Of a stretch of 64,000 bases of DNA, positions 26,825 to 34,730 are shown piece after piece. Below the pieces are notes generated by a model. The model saw only the letters and a program-made list of their open reading frames with translations. It made no database searches and had not been told where the DNA came from. The DNA comes from an uncultured Methylopila sp. (GTDB lineage Bacteria > Pseudomonadota > Alphaproteobacteria > Rhizobiales > Methylopilaceae), in assembly GCA_902168115.1 (NCBI GenBank), contig CABHPB010000072.1:155695-219694 (forward strand), given 5' to 3'. Made by a program: the position numbers and the translations under genes. The stretch's first letter is position 1. Each line of letters opens with the position of its first letter.

Positions 26825-27478
26825 ATGGCCGTGCTCTACGGACCCGAACATCGCGCCCTGCAGGATGAGCACGATTCGCGCCGCCTCGCCGACCTCTGGC
26901 AGGAGATGCTGATCCATGGCGCGCTCGCCGAAGACGAGCAGGCCTTCATCGCAAGCCGCGACTTCTTCTTCCTGTCGACCGTCGACGCCGAGGGCAAGCC
27001 GACCGTGTCCTACAAGGGCGGCGGCGCCGGCTTCGTGCGCGTGCTCGATCCCTCGACGATCGCTTTCCCCGGCTATGACGGCAACGGCATGTTCCTGTCG
27101 GCCGGCAACATCGCCGAAAATCCCTCCATCGGCCTGCTGTTCATCGACTTCGAGACGCCGCACAGGCTGCGCGTTCAGGGCGAAGCGGAGCTGGTGCGGA
27201 GCGGAGAGCTGGTCGAGAGCTTTCCGGGCGCGGCCTACGCCGTCCGGGTCGCGATCACCGACGCCTTCGTCAACTGCGGTCGCTACATCCACAAGATGAC
27301 GAGGGCGCAGACCTCCCGTCATGTTCCGGACGCGTGGGGCGACCAGCCGATCGCCGAGTGGAAGCGCATCGACCTCGTCCAGCCGCATCTGCCCGCGCAG
27401 GACCGAAGGCCGGTCGCGGAGGCCGGCGAACTGAGTTTTGACCAGTACGGCGCAAAGGTCGCGGCGGGCGACACCTGA
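26825..27478 (+). CDS. Pyridoxamine 5'-phosphate oxidase family flavoprotein
   Basis: 217 residues with the split-barrel FMN-binding fold: DFFFLSTVDAEGKPTVSYKGGGAGFVRVLDPSTIAFPGYDGNGMFLSAGNIAENPSIGLLFIDF. A helical extension NCGRYIHKMTRAQTSRHVPD follows, as in the YdaF/PPOX-like group rather than true PdxH. A strong GGAGGAGA lies just upstream of the ATG. The family reduces or oxidises small substrates with FMN or F420; nothing here fixes the substrate. Confidence 0.87.
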   Translation: MAVLYGPEHRALQDEHDSRRLADLWQEMLIHGALAEDEQAFIASRDFFFLSTVDAEGKPTVSYKGGGAGFVRVLDPSTIAFPGYDGNGMFLSAGNIAENPSIGLLFIDFETPHRLRVQGEAELVRSGELVESFPGAAYAVRVAITDAFVNCGRYIHKMTRAQTSRHVPDAWGDQPIAEWKRIDLVQPHLPAQDRRPVAEAGELSFDQYGAKVAAGDT

Positions 27479-27606
27479 GCCGGCGTCCGCAGGCTTCGTC
27501 CGGCTCCGCGCGCCTATAGAGCGGACGCTCGCCTTCTCATCACGCGCGCGCGAGCTAGAATGACCCTCAACAAGTCGTGAGGCACACGGCGGACGGAGGG
27601 CGTTCC

Positions 27607-28938
27607 ATGACGGCGGCGACGGCTTCGGGACCAGGGGCGGCTGCGCCGCGGCCCTGGTACAAGATCCTCTATGTTCAGGTGCTGATCGCGGTCGCGCTCG
27701 GCATCCTGCTCGGTTACTTCTACCCGGATCTCGGCAAGGCGATGAAGCCGCTCGGCGAGGCTTTCATCAAGCTCGTCAAGATGTTGATCGCGCCGATCAT
27801 CTTCCTCACGGTCGTCCACGGCATCGCGTCGATGAGCGACATGAAGAAGGTCGGCCGGGTCGGCCTGAAGGCGCTGGTCTACTTCGAGGTCCTGACCACG
27901 ATCGCGCTGGTCGTCGGGCTCGTCGTGGTGAACGTGCTGAAGCCCGGCGTCGGCATGAACGTCGACCCGACAAAGCTCGACGCCGGGTCGATCGCCAAAT
28001 ACCAGAAGGCGGCCGAAGGCCAGTCGGTCACCGACTTCTTCCTGCACATCATCCCGGACCAGGTGGTCGGCGCCTTCGCGCAGGGCGAGATCATCCAGGT
28101 CCTGTTTTTCGCCGTGCTGTTCGCCTTCGCCCTGCACATGCTCGGCGACCGCGGCAAGCCGGTCATGAACCTCGTCGACGCGACGATGGAGATCTTCTTC
28201 CGGATCGTCTCGATCGTGATGCGGGCGGCGCCGATCGGCGCCTTCGGCGCGATGGCCTACACGATCGGCAGCCAGGGCCTCGGGGCGCTCGCCTCGCTCG
28301 GCTACCTGATGGGCGCGTTCTACCTCACCTGCCTGATCTTCATTTTCGGCGTGCTGGGGATCGTGGCGTGGCTGACGGGCTTCTCGATCTTCAAGTTCGT
28401 CCGCTACATCAAGGAAGAGCTGCTGATCGTGCTCGGCACCTCGTCGTCAGAGTCCGTGCTGCCGCGCATGCTCGACAAGATGAAGCGCGCGGGCGCGGAG
28501 GAGAGCGTGGTCGGCCTCGTCATCCCGGCCGGCTACTCCTTCAACCTCGACGGGACCTGCATCTACCTGACGATGGCCGCGATCTTCCTCGCGCAGGCCA
28601 CCAACACTGACCAGACGCTGTGGCAGCAGATCGTGATCCTGGCGATCCTGCTGCTGACCTCGAAGGGCGCGGCGGGCGTCACCGGCTCGGGCTTCATCGT
28701 GCTGGCGGCCACGCTGCAGTCGGTCGAGCACATCCCGGTCACGGCGATCGCGCTCATCCTCGGCATCGACCGCTTCATGTCGGAAGCCCGCGCGCTGACC
28801 AACCTCGTCGGCAACGGCGTCGCGACCCTCGTGGTCGCGAAGTGGGAGGGCGCGCTCGACGAGGAGAAGCTGCACGCCGAACTCAATTCCGGAGGCGGTT
28901 CGAACCCCGACGAGATCGTCGCGACAGCGAAGGCGTGA
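27607..28938 (+). CDS. dctA: Dicarboxylate/amino acid:cation symporter (DctA family)
   Basis: 443 residues and eight or more membrane spans of the DAACS fold. The signature re-entrant loops are [18 protein letters not shown] and [23 protein letters not shown], and the C-terminal [30 protein letters not shown] contains the substrate-binding Asp/Arg/Asn set. The likely role is uptake of C4-dicarboxylates (succinate, malate, fumarate). GGAGGG precedes the ATG. No dctBD genes and no obvious sigma-54 site were seen upstream. It could instead carry glutamate or aspartate. Confidence 0.9.
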   Translation: MTAATASGPGAAAPRPWYKILYVQVLIAVALGILLGYFYPDLGKAMKPLGEAFIKLVKMLIAPIIFLTVVHGIASMSDMKKVGRVGLKALVYFEVLTTIALVVGLVVVNVLKPGVGMNVDPTKLDAGSIAKYQKAAEGQSVTDFFLHIIPDQVVGAFAQGEIIQVLFFAVLFAFALHMLGDRGKPVMNLVDATMEIFFRIVSIVMRAAPIGAFGAMAYTIGSQGLGALASLGYLMGAFYLTCLIFIFGVLGIVAWLTGFSIFKFVRYIKEELLIVLGTSSSESVLPRMLDKMKRAGAEESVVGLVIPAGYSFNLDGTCIYLTMAAIFLAQATNTDQTLWQQIVILAILLLTSKGAAGVTGSGFIVLAATLQSVEHIPVTAIALILGIDRFMSEARALTNLVGNGVATLVVAKWEGALDEEKLHAELNSGGGSNPDEIVATAKA

Positions 28939-28957
28939 ACTGGGGCGGCGGGAAGGT

Positions 28958-29587
28958 CTATTTCCCGCCGCTTCCCACCGCCTCGTGCCGCCAGCAGTCG
29001 ACCATGTGGTCGTTGACCATGCCGACGGCCTGCATGAAGGCATAGACGATCACCGGGCCGCAAAAGGTGAAGCCGCGCTTCTTGAGGTCCTTCGACAGCG
29101 CTTCCGATACCGGCGTCGCGGTCGGCACGTCGCCCATCGAGCGTGGGTGGTTGACGACCGGGCGGCCGTCGACGAAGCCCCAGAGGTAGTCCGAAAAATC
29201 CTCGCCCCTCTCGGCCATGGCGAGATAGGCGCGGGCGCCCTTGATCGCGCCCTCGATCTTGGCGCGGGCGCGCACGATGCCTGGATCGCCCATCAGCCGC
29301 GCGACGTCCCCCTCGCCATAGGCCGCGACGATCTCCGGCCGAAACCCCTCGAAGGCCGCGCGGAAGGCGTCGCGCTTCCTCAGGATCGTGATCCAGGCGA
29401 GCCCGGCCTGAAAGCCGTCGAGAACAAGCTTCTCGTAGAGCGCGCGCGGGTCACGCTCGGGCACGCCCCAGTCAGTGTCGTGATAGGCGACGTAGAGCGG
29501 ATCGGTCCCGCACCAGCGGCAGCGGCACTTGCCGTCGGCGTGGTCGAGGACGCCGGCTCTCTCTTCCTTGACGCCTAATCCGCTCAA
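28958..29587 (-). CDS. tag: 3-methyladenine DNA glycosylase I, TTG start
   Basis: 209 residues. The zinc ligands of E. coli Tag are matched by Cys23 (CRW), His36 (AYHDTDWG), His194 and Cys198 (NDHMVDC). GFQAGLAWITILRKRDAFRAAF and KKRGFTFCGPVIVYAFMQAVGMVNDH are hallmark segments. It removes 3-methyladenine after alkylation. No ATG or GTG lies at a sensible place; TTG at 29587 overlaps the ygfZ stop as TTGA and gives a normal length. So tag is translationally coupled to ygfZ. Confidence 0.93.
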   Translation of the reverse strand: MSGLGVKEERAGVLDHADGKCRCRWCGTDPLYVAYHDTDWGVPERDPRALYEKLVLDGFQAGLAWITILRKRDAFRAAFEGFRPEIVAAYGEGDVARLMGDPGIVRARAKIEGAIKGARAYLAMAERGEDFSDYLWGFVDGRPVVNHPRSMGDVPTATPVSEALSKDLKKRGFTFCGPVIVYAFMQAVGMVNDHMVDCWRHEAVGSGGK

Positions 29588-30444
29588 GCGGCGCTCTCGC
29601 CGGGGATGGCGAAACGCGCCCAGGCGGCCTTCTCGACGGTCAGCATCGCCGAGCCCGCGATCAGCGGCTGTCCCGCCTCGCGCGCCTCCGCGGCCCTGTC
29701 GAGACGGATCAGCGCAAGGCCGTGGCCGTCGACCGACGAGCCCATGCGGCCGACGGTCTTGTCGCCCGCCATGACCGCCGCGCCGATCTCGGGAGGCAGC
29801 CCGTCGATGACGACCGGCGTCACGCGCGTGCGCGCCGTGCCGCGATGCTCCATCCGGCTCACGACCTCCTGGCCGACATAGCATCCCTTCTTGAAGTCGA
29901 TGCCGTTCAGCTGGTCGAGGCAGGCCTCGTGCGGGAAGGCGTCGCCATAGACGAAGTCGAGCCCGCCCATCGGCGCGCCGAGCGCGATGCGGTGCTCGCG
30001 ATAGGCCTCGAGCCCGGCCTCGTGCACGCCGTCCGGCATGGGCGCGCCGGGCGCGAGATAGGCGCGGGCGCCGAGGCCCGGAATGCGCGGATCGATCACC
30101 AGCTGCGGCTCGCGCGGCAGCAGGCCGTCGCCCCACACGACCAGCACGCGCGTCGTCTCGCTGACGTCGGCGACCTCCACCTTGGAGCGCAGCCGGTAGA
30201 GCGTCAGGCGGCGCACGAGGTCGGCGACGTGGGAGAGGGGAACGTCGAGCAGGAAGCCGTCCGCCGTCTTCGAAGCCAGCATGTCGACGATGATCTTGCC
30301 CTGCGGCGTCAGCAGCGCGGCGTAGGCGGCGCGGCCGGGCGCCAGCTTGCCGACGTCGTTGGTCAGGAGGTTGTCGAGGAAACGGCCGGCGTCGGGGCCG
30401 GTCACCGTCAACGCCCCGCGCTGATCGAGGAAAGCTCCGCGCAT
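29584..30444 (-). CDS. ygfZ: Folate-binding protein YgfZ (Fe-S cluster repair)
   Basis: 286 residues, GcvT-like folate-binding fold. The signature KKGCYVGQEVVSRMEHRG contains the essential cysteine (Cys188 from this start). It begins MRGAFLDQRGALTVTGPDAGRFLDNLLTNDV, the normal N-terminus, with GGAGAAG eight bases upstream. An ATG at 30471 would add nine residues. YgfZ helps assemble or repair Fe-S clusters in enzymes such as MiaB. It shares a four-base overlap with tag. Confidence 0.9.
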   Translation of the reverse strand: MRGAFLDQRGALTVTGPDAGRFLDNLLTNDVGKLAPGRAAYAALLTPQGKIIVDMLASKTADGFLLDVPLSHVADLVRRLTLYRLRSKVEVADVSETTRVLVVWGDGLLPREPQLVIDPRIPGLGARAYLAPGAPMPDGVHEAGLEAYREHRIALGAPMGGLDFVYGDAFPHEACLDQLNGIDFKKGCYVGQEVVSRMEHRGTARTRVTPVVIDGLPPEIGAAVMAGDKTVGRMGSSVDGHGLALIRLDRAAEAREAGQPLIAGSAMLTVEKAAWARFAIPGESAA

Positions 30445-30539
30445 AGCCGGCTTCTCCGTCCGTATTGCCATCGCCCCTGCGCGAAGGTAGCCACGCCGGA
30501 GCCGCCCCTCAAGCCGATCCTTCGATGAGGTGATTTCAC

Positions 30540-32006
30540 GTGCCCGAGACCTTCGACCTCGTGATGACGGGCGGGACCGTCGTCAATCAGGACGGCGAGC
30601 ACCGCGCCGACATCGGCGTGCGCGACGGCCGGATCGCGCGGATCGGCGACCTGTCGCAGGCCTCTGCGGGAGAAAGGATCGACTGTTCCGGGCTTCACCT
30701 GCTGCCGGGCGTCATCGACACGCAGGTCCATTTCCGCGAGCCGGGCGCCGAGCACAAGGAAGACCTTGAATCCGGATCGCGCGCCGCCGTGCTCGGCGGC
30801 GTGACGGCGGTGTTCGAGATGCCGAACACCAATCCGCTCACCGTCACGCCGGAGGCGCTCGCCGACAAGCTCGCCCGGGCGAAGGGCCGCATGCATTGCG
30901 ACCACGCCTTCTTCGTCGGGGGCACTCACGACAACGCCAAAGACGTCGCCGAACTCGAGCGCCTGCCGGGCGCGGCGGGCATCAAGATCTTCATGGGCTC
31001 GTCCACCGGCTCGCTGCTGGTGCAGGACGATGACGGCGTCTCCGAAATCCTCTCCCGCACGCGCCGGCGGGTGTCGTTCCATTCCGAGGACGAGCCGCGC
31101 CTGACCGAGCGCAAGGGCGAGCGCATCCCCGGCGATCCGTCGAGCCATCCGGTCTGGCGCGACGTCGAGGCCGCGCTGAAATGCACCCGGCGCCTCACGA
31201 CGATCGCGCGCCGCCACGGCGCAAAGATCCACGTGCTGCACATTTCGACGGCCGAGGAGATGCATTACCTCGCCGACTACAAGGATGTCGCCACCGTCGA
31301 ATGCACCCCGCACCACCTGACGCTCGGCTCGGACGCCTATCAGCGTCTCGGCACGAAGGCGCAGATGAACCCGCCGGTGCGCGACGACGCCCATCGCGAC
31401 GGCATCTGGTGGGGGCTCAATCAGGGGATCGTCGACGTGCTTGGCTCCGACCACGCGCCGCACCAGCTCGACGAAAAGGCCAAGCCCTATCCGGACAGCC
31501 CCTCTGGCATGACCGGCGTCCAGACGCTTGTCCCGATCATGCTCGACCATGTCGCGGCCGGCCGCCTCAGCCTCGCGCGCTTCGTGGATCTGTCGAGCCA
31601 CGGGCCCGCGCGCATTTTCGGCATCGCGCGCAAGGGCCGAATCGCTGTCGGCTATGACGCGGACGTCACGGTGGTCGATCTGAAGCGGCGCGAGACGATC
31701 ACCAATGCGTGGATCGGCTCGAAAAGCCGCTGGACGCCCTATGACGGGGTCACGGTCACGGGCTGGCCGGTCGGAACGGTGATCAGGGGACGACGCGTGA
31801 TGTGGGACGGTGAGATCGCGACGCCCTCCACCGGAGAGCCGGTTCGCTTCTGGGACACCCTCGGCGCCGGATCTCATGCGGCGCCGCGCTTGCCTGTCAC
31901 GCCTTGTCGGTCCCGCCCGCCACGCCACTTGCCGACTGACGCCCGCTTGATCCTTGCCTCCCCGAGCCGCCGAAGGAGACGCCCCCTGTGCTGGACCTGG
32001 CGCTGA
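30540..32006 (+). CDS. Dihydroorotase-like amidohydrolase with altered metal site and extended C-terminus
   Basis: 488 residues, GTG start with GAGGTG upstream. The amidohydrolase fold is clear: VIDTQVHFREPG, GIKIFMGSST (Lys149), SFHSEDEP (His181), VLHISTAEEM (His234) and LGSDHAPH (Asp304). The first His of the usual H-x-H is Gln62, leaving only His64. This Q-V-H form occurs in an alphaproteobacterial subgroup still annotated as dihydroorotase. Family proteins end near WDTL (about residue 441). The last 47 residues are Arg/Ser/Pro-rich and look like read-through, overlapping the next gene by 19 bases. Confidence 0.85.
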   Translation: MPETFDLVMTGGTVVNQDGEHRADIGVRDGRIARIGDLSQASAGERIDCSGLHLLPGVIDTQVHFREPGAEHKEDLESGSRAAVLGGVTAVFEMPNTNPLTVTPEALADKLARAKGRMHCDHAFFVGGTHDNAKDVAELERLPGAAGIKIFMGSSTGSLLVQDDDGVSEILSRTRRRVSFHSEDEPRLTERKGERIPGDPSSHPVWRDVEAALKCTRRLTTIARRHGAKIHVLHISTAEEMHYLADYKDVATVECTPHHLTLGSDAYQRLGTKAQMNPPVRDDAHRDGIWWGLNQGIVDVLGSDHAPHQLDEKAKPYPDSPSGMTGVQTLVPIMLDHVAAGRLSLARFVDLSSHGPARIFGIARKGRIAVGYDADVTVVDLKRRETITNAWIGSKSRWTPYDGVTVTGWPVGTVIRGRRVMWDGEIATPSTGEPVRFWDTLGAGSHAAPRLPVTPCRSRPPRHLPTDARLILASPSRRRRRPLCWTWR

Positions 32007-32623
32007 TCGCGACCGGAATGGCCGTCGGCGTCGGCGTCAACGCGCCGGTCGGACCCGTCAACGTCATGTGCATCCACCGGGCGATCAAGAACGGCCCGAC
32101 TTCGGCGATGGCGGCAGGCATCGGCGCCTGGGTCGCCGACGTGGTGTTCGCGGCGGCCGCCGCGTTCGGCGTCACGGCGATCTCGAACTTCGTCGAGGGG
32201 CACCTGGCCGTCATCAAGGTGGTGGGCGGCGCCGTCATGATCGCCTTCGGGATGAAGCTGCTGCTCGCGCCGTCATCGACCCATGACGCGCCGGCGAACG
32301 ACACCGCGCTGTCGCTGTTTCGGGCCGGCCTGACGTCTTTTGCCCTCACCGTCACCAATCCGGCGGTGCTGCTGGGCTTCGCGGCGATCTTCGGCGGCCT
32401 TGCGGGCATCGGCGACAAGCCCGGCGATTTCGAAACGGCGGCGCAGCTGACGCTCGGGGTCGCGATCGGCAGCGCGGCCTGGTGGGCGGCGCTCTCGACC
32501 GGCGCCAGTCGCCTGCGCGAACGGATCGCCGAAAAATGGCTTGGCCGCATCAACACCCTGTCGGGCGGCGGCCTTTTGGTGTTCGGCTTCGTCGTGCTGA
32601 TCGGGGTGGCGCTGGGCTATTGA
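31988..32623 (+). CDS. LysE family amino acid exporter
   Basis: 211 residues, about six membrane helices. The opening GMAVGVGVNAPVGPVNVMCIHRAIKNGPTSAMAAGIGAWVADVVFAAAAAFG matches the LysE/RhtB family, as does LTVTNPAVLLGFAAIFGG. It exports amino acids or related metabolites by proton antiport; the substrate is unknown. GTG start with AAGGAG nine bases upstream. It lies inside the end of the dihydroorotase-like gene on the same strand, so the two are probably co-transcribed. Confidence 0.88.
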   Translation: MLDLALIATGMAVGVGVNAPVGPVNVMCIHRAIKNGPTSAMAAGIGAWVADVVFAAAAAFGVTAISNFVEGHLAVIKVVGGAVMIAFGMKLLLAPSSTHDAPANDTALSLFRAGLTSFALTVTNPAVLLGFAAIFGGLAGIGDKPGDFETAAQLTLGVAIGSAAWWAALSTGASRLRERIAEKWLGRINTLSGGGLLVFGFVVLIGVALGY

Positions 32624-32678
32624 GCGCCGGTCTTGTCCGACACCCTCGCGTCAGCAAGGGGAAGGAGCGCTAATCCAC

Positions 32679-32897
32679 TTACTTCTTGGGGACGAAAATA
32701 CCGCCGTCGTCCTCAATGGTGACGCCGTGCTCGACACTGAGATAGCCGAGGGCGTCCTCAAGAACCTCCGTGGTAACGACACGAGGGCCTAAGGCAAGAT
32801 TGAGCTCGGAAACTGTTGCATAACCCCGTTCGCGTACACGGACCGCCAATCGCCTCAGAATTTCGCGCAACTCGTGCGAAAGCGCCGGGTATTCCAT
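32679..32897 (-). CDS. Small hypothetical protein, possibly winged-helix
   Basis: 72 residues, not recognised. MEYPALSHELREILRRLAVRVRERGYATVSELNLALGPRVV looks like a helix-turn-helix start (two helices, short turn, recognition-like helix). The tail VSVEHGVTIEDDGGIFVPKK resembles a beta-wing, as deduced by eye only. Base composition is less GC-biased than the neighbours, and no good ribosome site precedes the ATG, so expression is uncertain. It could be an acquired or decaying gene. Confidence 0.45.
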   Translation of the reverse strand: MEYPALSHELREILRRLAVRVRERGYATVSELNLALGPRVVTTEVLEDALGYLSVEHGVTIEDDGGIFVPKK

Positions 32898-33008
32898 CGT
32901 CCCGAACTGGAGATTGAGGAAGGCTCGTCAAGCGGCCTGTCCTCAAGACCAAAGTCCGCGCGCTGTCGAAGCGCGGTCATTGTCGCCTCTAAGCGCGCGC
33001 GTCCGCTC

Positions 33009-33266
33009 TCAGTGCGGCAGGTTCGGGAGCGTGTAGCCGCCCTCGCGGATGCGCTCGGGCAGCTTCTCGGCGAAGCGGGCGGTCGCCTCTTCGCCGAAGG
33101 CCAGCACCAGCTCCTTCAGTGCCGCGAACAGGGCGGCGTGGGCCACGCAGTCGGGTGCGATGCCGTCCAGCAGCGCCTCTTCCCAGGCCTCGTCGAGATA
33201 AGCCAAAGCCGCGCGACGGCCGTCGACCACGGCGGGTTCCGCGTTAACGTTCTCTTCGTCGCTCAT
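33009..33266 (-). CDS. Conserved small protein of unknown function
   Basis: 85 residues, acidic and helical (RRAALAYLDEAWEEALLDGIAPDCVAHAALFAALKELVLAFGEEATARFAEKLPERIREGGYTL). No signal peptide or membrane segment and no recognised domain. Composition and codon use agree with the flanking genes. It precedes a run of small genes on the same strand. Confidence 0.7.
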   Translation of the reverse strand: MSDEENVNAEPAVVDGRRAALAYLDEAWEEALLDGIAPDCVAHAALFAALKELVLAFGEEATARFAEKLPERIREGGYTLPNLPH

Positions 33267-33374
33267 GCTGACGCCATGCTCCCACTCCCTCGAACCCTAT
33301 CGGGTTTCCGGGCGGGCGGAAGGCGATTCTCGAACAAAGGGTTAACGGACTGCGGAAAACCCGAGGGATCGCGT

Positions 33375-33833
33375 TTACGGTCCGAAGCGGGCGCGCACAT
33401 CGCCGGCGATTTTCGCGGTTTCCGTCAGGAACATGCGGCTCGCGGTCCGCGCGGCGGGCGTGCAGCTGCGATAGCTCCGCGCCCATGTGCGGAAGCTCGA
33501 ATTGAAGGCGCCGGCGAGCCGGTCCCGGCGCTCCTGCGTCGGGGCGTCGGCCTCGATCAGCGCGGCGAGCCGGTCGCGCCAGAGGTCGGCGTCCTTCTCC
33601 TTGCAGACGGTTCTGAGGTGATGCAGCGCGCCGAGCAGTTCCGCGAGGCGGATCATCTGCGGCTCGTAAGGCGGCGGCGCGTTCGGATCGGGCTGCGGCG
33701 GCGCGACGGGCCCGGGCGGGGCCGCCTGCGGCTGCGGCGTGGGCTTCGGGGGCGCCTTGCGGTCGGTCGGCTGCGCGAGCGCCGGCGAGGCCAGCGCAAG
33801 GCACAGCAGCGCGACCAGCGGGCGACGACTCAC
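33375..33833 (-). CDS. TIGR02301-type secreted alphaproteobacterial protein
   Basis: 152 residues. A signal peptide (MSRRPLVALLCLALASPALA) is followed by a Pro-rich linker of about 35 residues. A helical domain then carries EPQMIRLAELLGALHHLRTVCKEKDADLWRDRL and FNSSFRTWARSYRSCTPAAR, with two cysteines that may pair. This pattern is that of the uncharacterised TIGR02301 family found next to a Nudix gene in Hyphomicrobiales. Its ATG overlaps the Nudix stop by four bases. Periplasmic; function unknown. Confidence 0.83.
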   Translation of the reverse strand: MSRRPLVALLCLALASPALAQPTDRKAPPKPTPQPQAAPPGPVAPPQPDPNAPPPYEPQMIRLAELLGALHHLRTVCKEKDADLWRDRLAALIEADAPTQERRDRLAGAFNSSFRTWARSYRSCTPAARTASRMFLTETAKIAGDVRARFGP

Positions 33834-34255
33834 GCAGCGATCTCCGCCGCCTTCGCCACCACGGCGGCGAGGCCGGGCGTCGTGGCGTAGTCGTCGATGT
33901 CGGCCGGCGCGACCCAGGCGACGGCGTCGGCCTCCTCGGTCGTCGTCGGCTCGCCGGAGACCAGGCGGCCTGCATAGGCGAGGATCACCGCATGGCGCAG
34001 CGGGCGTCCGTCCTCGTCGCGGGCCACGACCTCGACCACGTCGGCGAGGCCGATCGCCTCGGCCTTCGCGCCGGTCTCCTCCTCAAACTCGCGGACCGCG
34101 GCCTCCGCCGCCGACTCGCCGAACTCGACGCCGCCGCCGGGCAGCGACCAGAGACCCTTGTTCGGCGCCTTGCCGCGGCGCGCGATGAGGACTGCGCCGT
34201 CGCGGAAACAGGCGAGGCTGGCGGCGAGGCGCGGCTGCGGAGAAGGTTTCGTCAT
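33830..34255 (-). CDS. Nudix hydrolase
   Basis: 141 residues with a complete Nudix box G-x5-E-x7-R-E-x2-E-E-x-G: GGGVEFGESAAEAAVREFEEETGA. The N-terminal part LAASLACFRDGAVLIARRGKAPNKGLWSLPGG is typical of ADP-ribose or nucleotide pyrophosphatases. Its stop overlaps the next gene as ATGA. Substrate unknown; ADP-ribose is plausible. Confidence 0.92.
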   Translation of the reverse strand: MTKPSPQPRLAASLACFRDGAVLIARRGKAPNKGLWSLPGGGVEFGESAAEAAVREFEEETGAKAEAIGLADVVEVVARDEDGRPLRHAVILAYAGRLVSGEPTTTEEADAVAWVAPADIDDYATTPGLAAVVAKAAEIAA

Positions 34256-34356
34256 CGGCTGGACGCGAAAAGCACGGCGGCGGAAGGCCTCGGGCTGGAA
34301 ACAGGCTTAGCGACGGCTCGCGCTATAGCACGGCCGGCCGCCCGAAATCCCTCGCG

Positions 34357-34680
34357 TCAGCCGCGTGGGTAGGGCGGGAAGGCGCCGCGGTCGGCCGGAT
34401 AGGCGTTCTCGCGCGTGTAGGCCGGCGTGCAGTGCTCGGGCGTCGCGACGTCATGCTCGCGCTCGATCCAGCGGCAATAGGCGTAGCCCGCGACGCCCTT
34501 GTGGCAGACCTGCTCCTTGAAGCGCGCGGTCTCGACGACCGGGCCGCGGCACTTCACGCCGACGGCGGCGACGCCACCGGAGCTTCGGGCGCCGCGGCCG
34601 TTGTAGTCGGCGGCGATGGCGGTCGTGGCCGCGAGGGCGAGGCCCAGCGCGGCGAGGATCGGGCCGGCGACGCGCGTCAT
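34357..34680 (-). CDS. Small secreted cysteine-containing protein
   Basis: 107 residues. A signal peptide (MTRVAGPILAALGLALAATTAIA) precedes ADYNGRGARSSGG. The mature part has four cysteines (VKCRGP, QVCHKG, YCRWIE, EHCTPA), suggesting two disulfides. No known domain. It resembles in layout the secreted protein at 11014-11478 (signal, ADY start, four Cys), although the sequences are not clearly alike. It is likely transcribed alone. Confidence 0.65.
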   Translation of the reverse strand: MTRVAGPILAALGLALAATTAIAADYNGRGARSSGGVAAVGVKCRGPVVETARFKEQVCHKGVAGYAYCRWIEREHDVATPEHCTPAYTRENAYPADRGAFPPYPRG

Positions 34681-34730
34681 GATGCGGCTCCACGATACGC
34701 AACTCTTCGGAGCAGCGTCGCAGACGCGCG

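Noticed and set aside
28958..30136. 392-residue frame covering tag and part of ygfZ as one protein
   Set aside because: The first half is the out-of-frame reading of ygfZ. The Tag protein starts at TTG 29587 overlapping the ygfZ stop, so there is no fusion.
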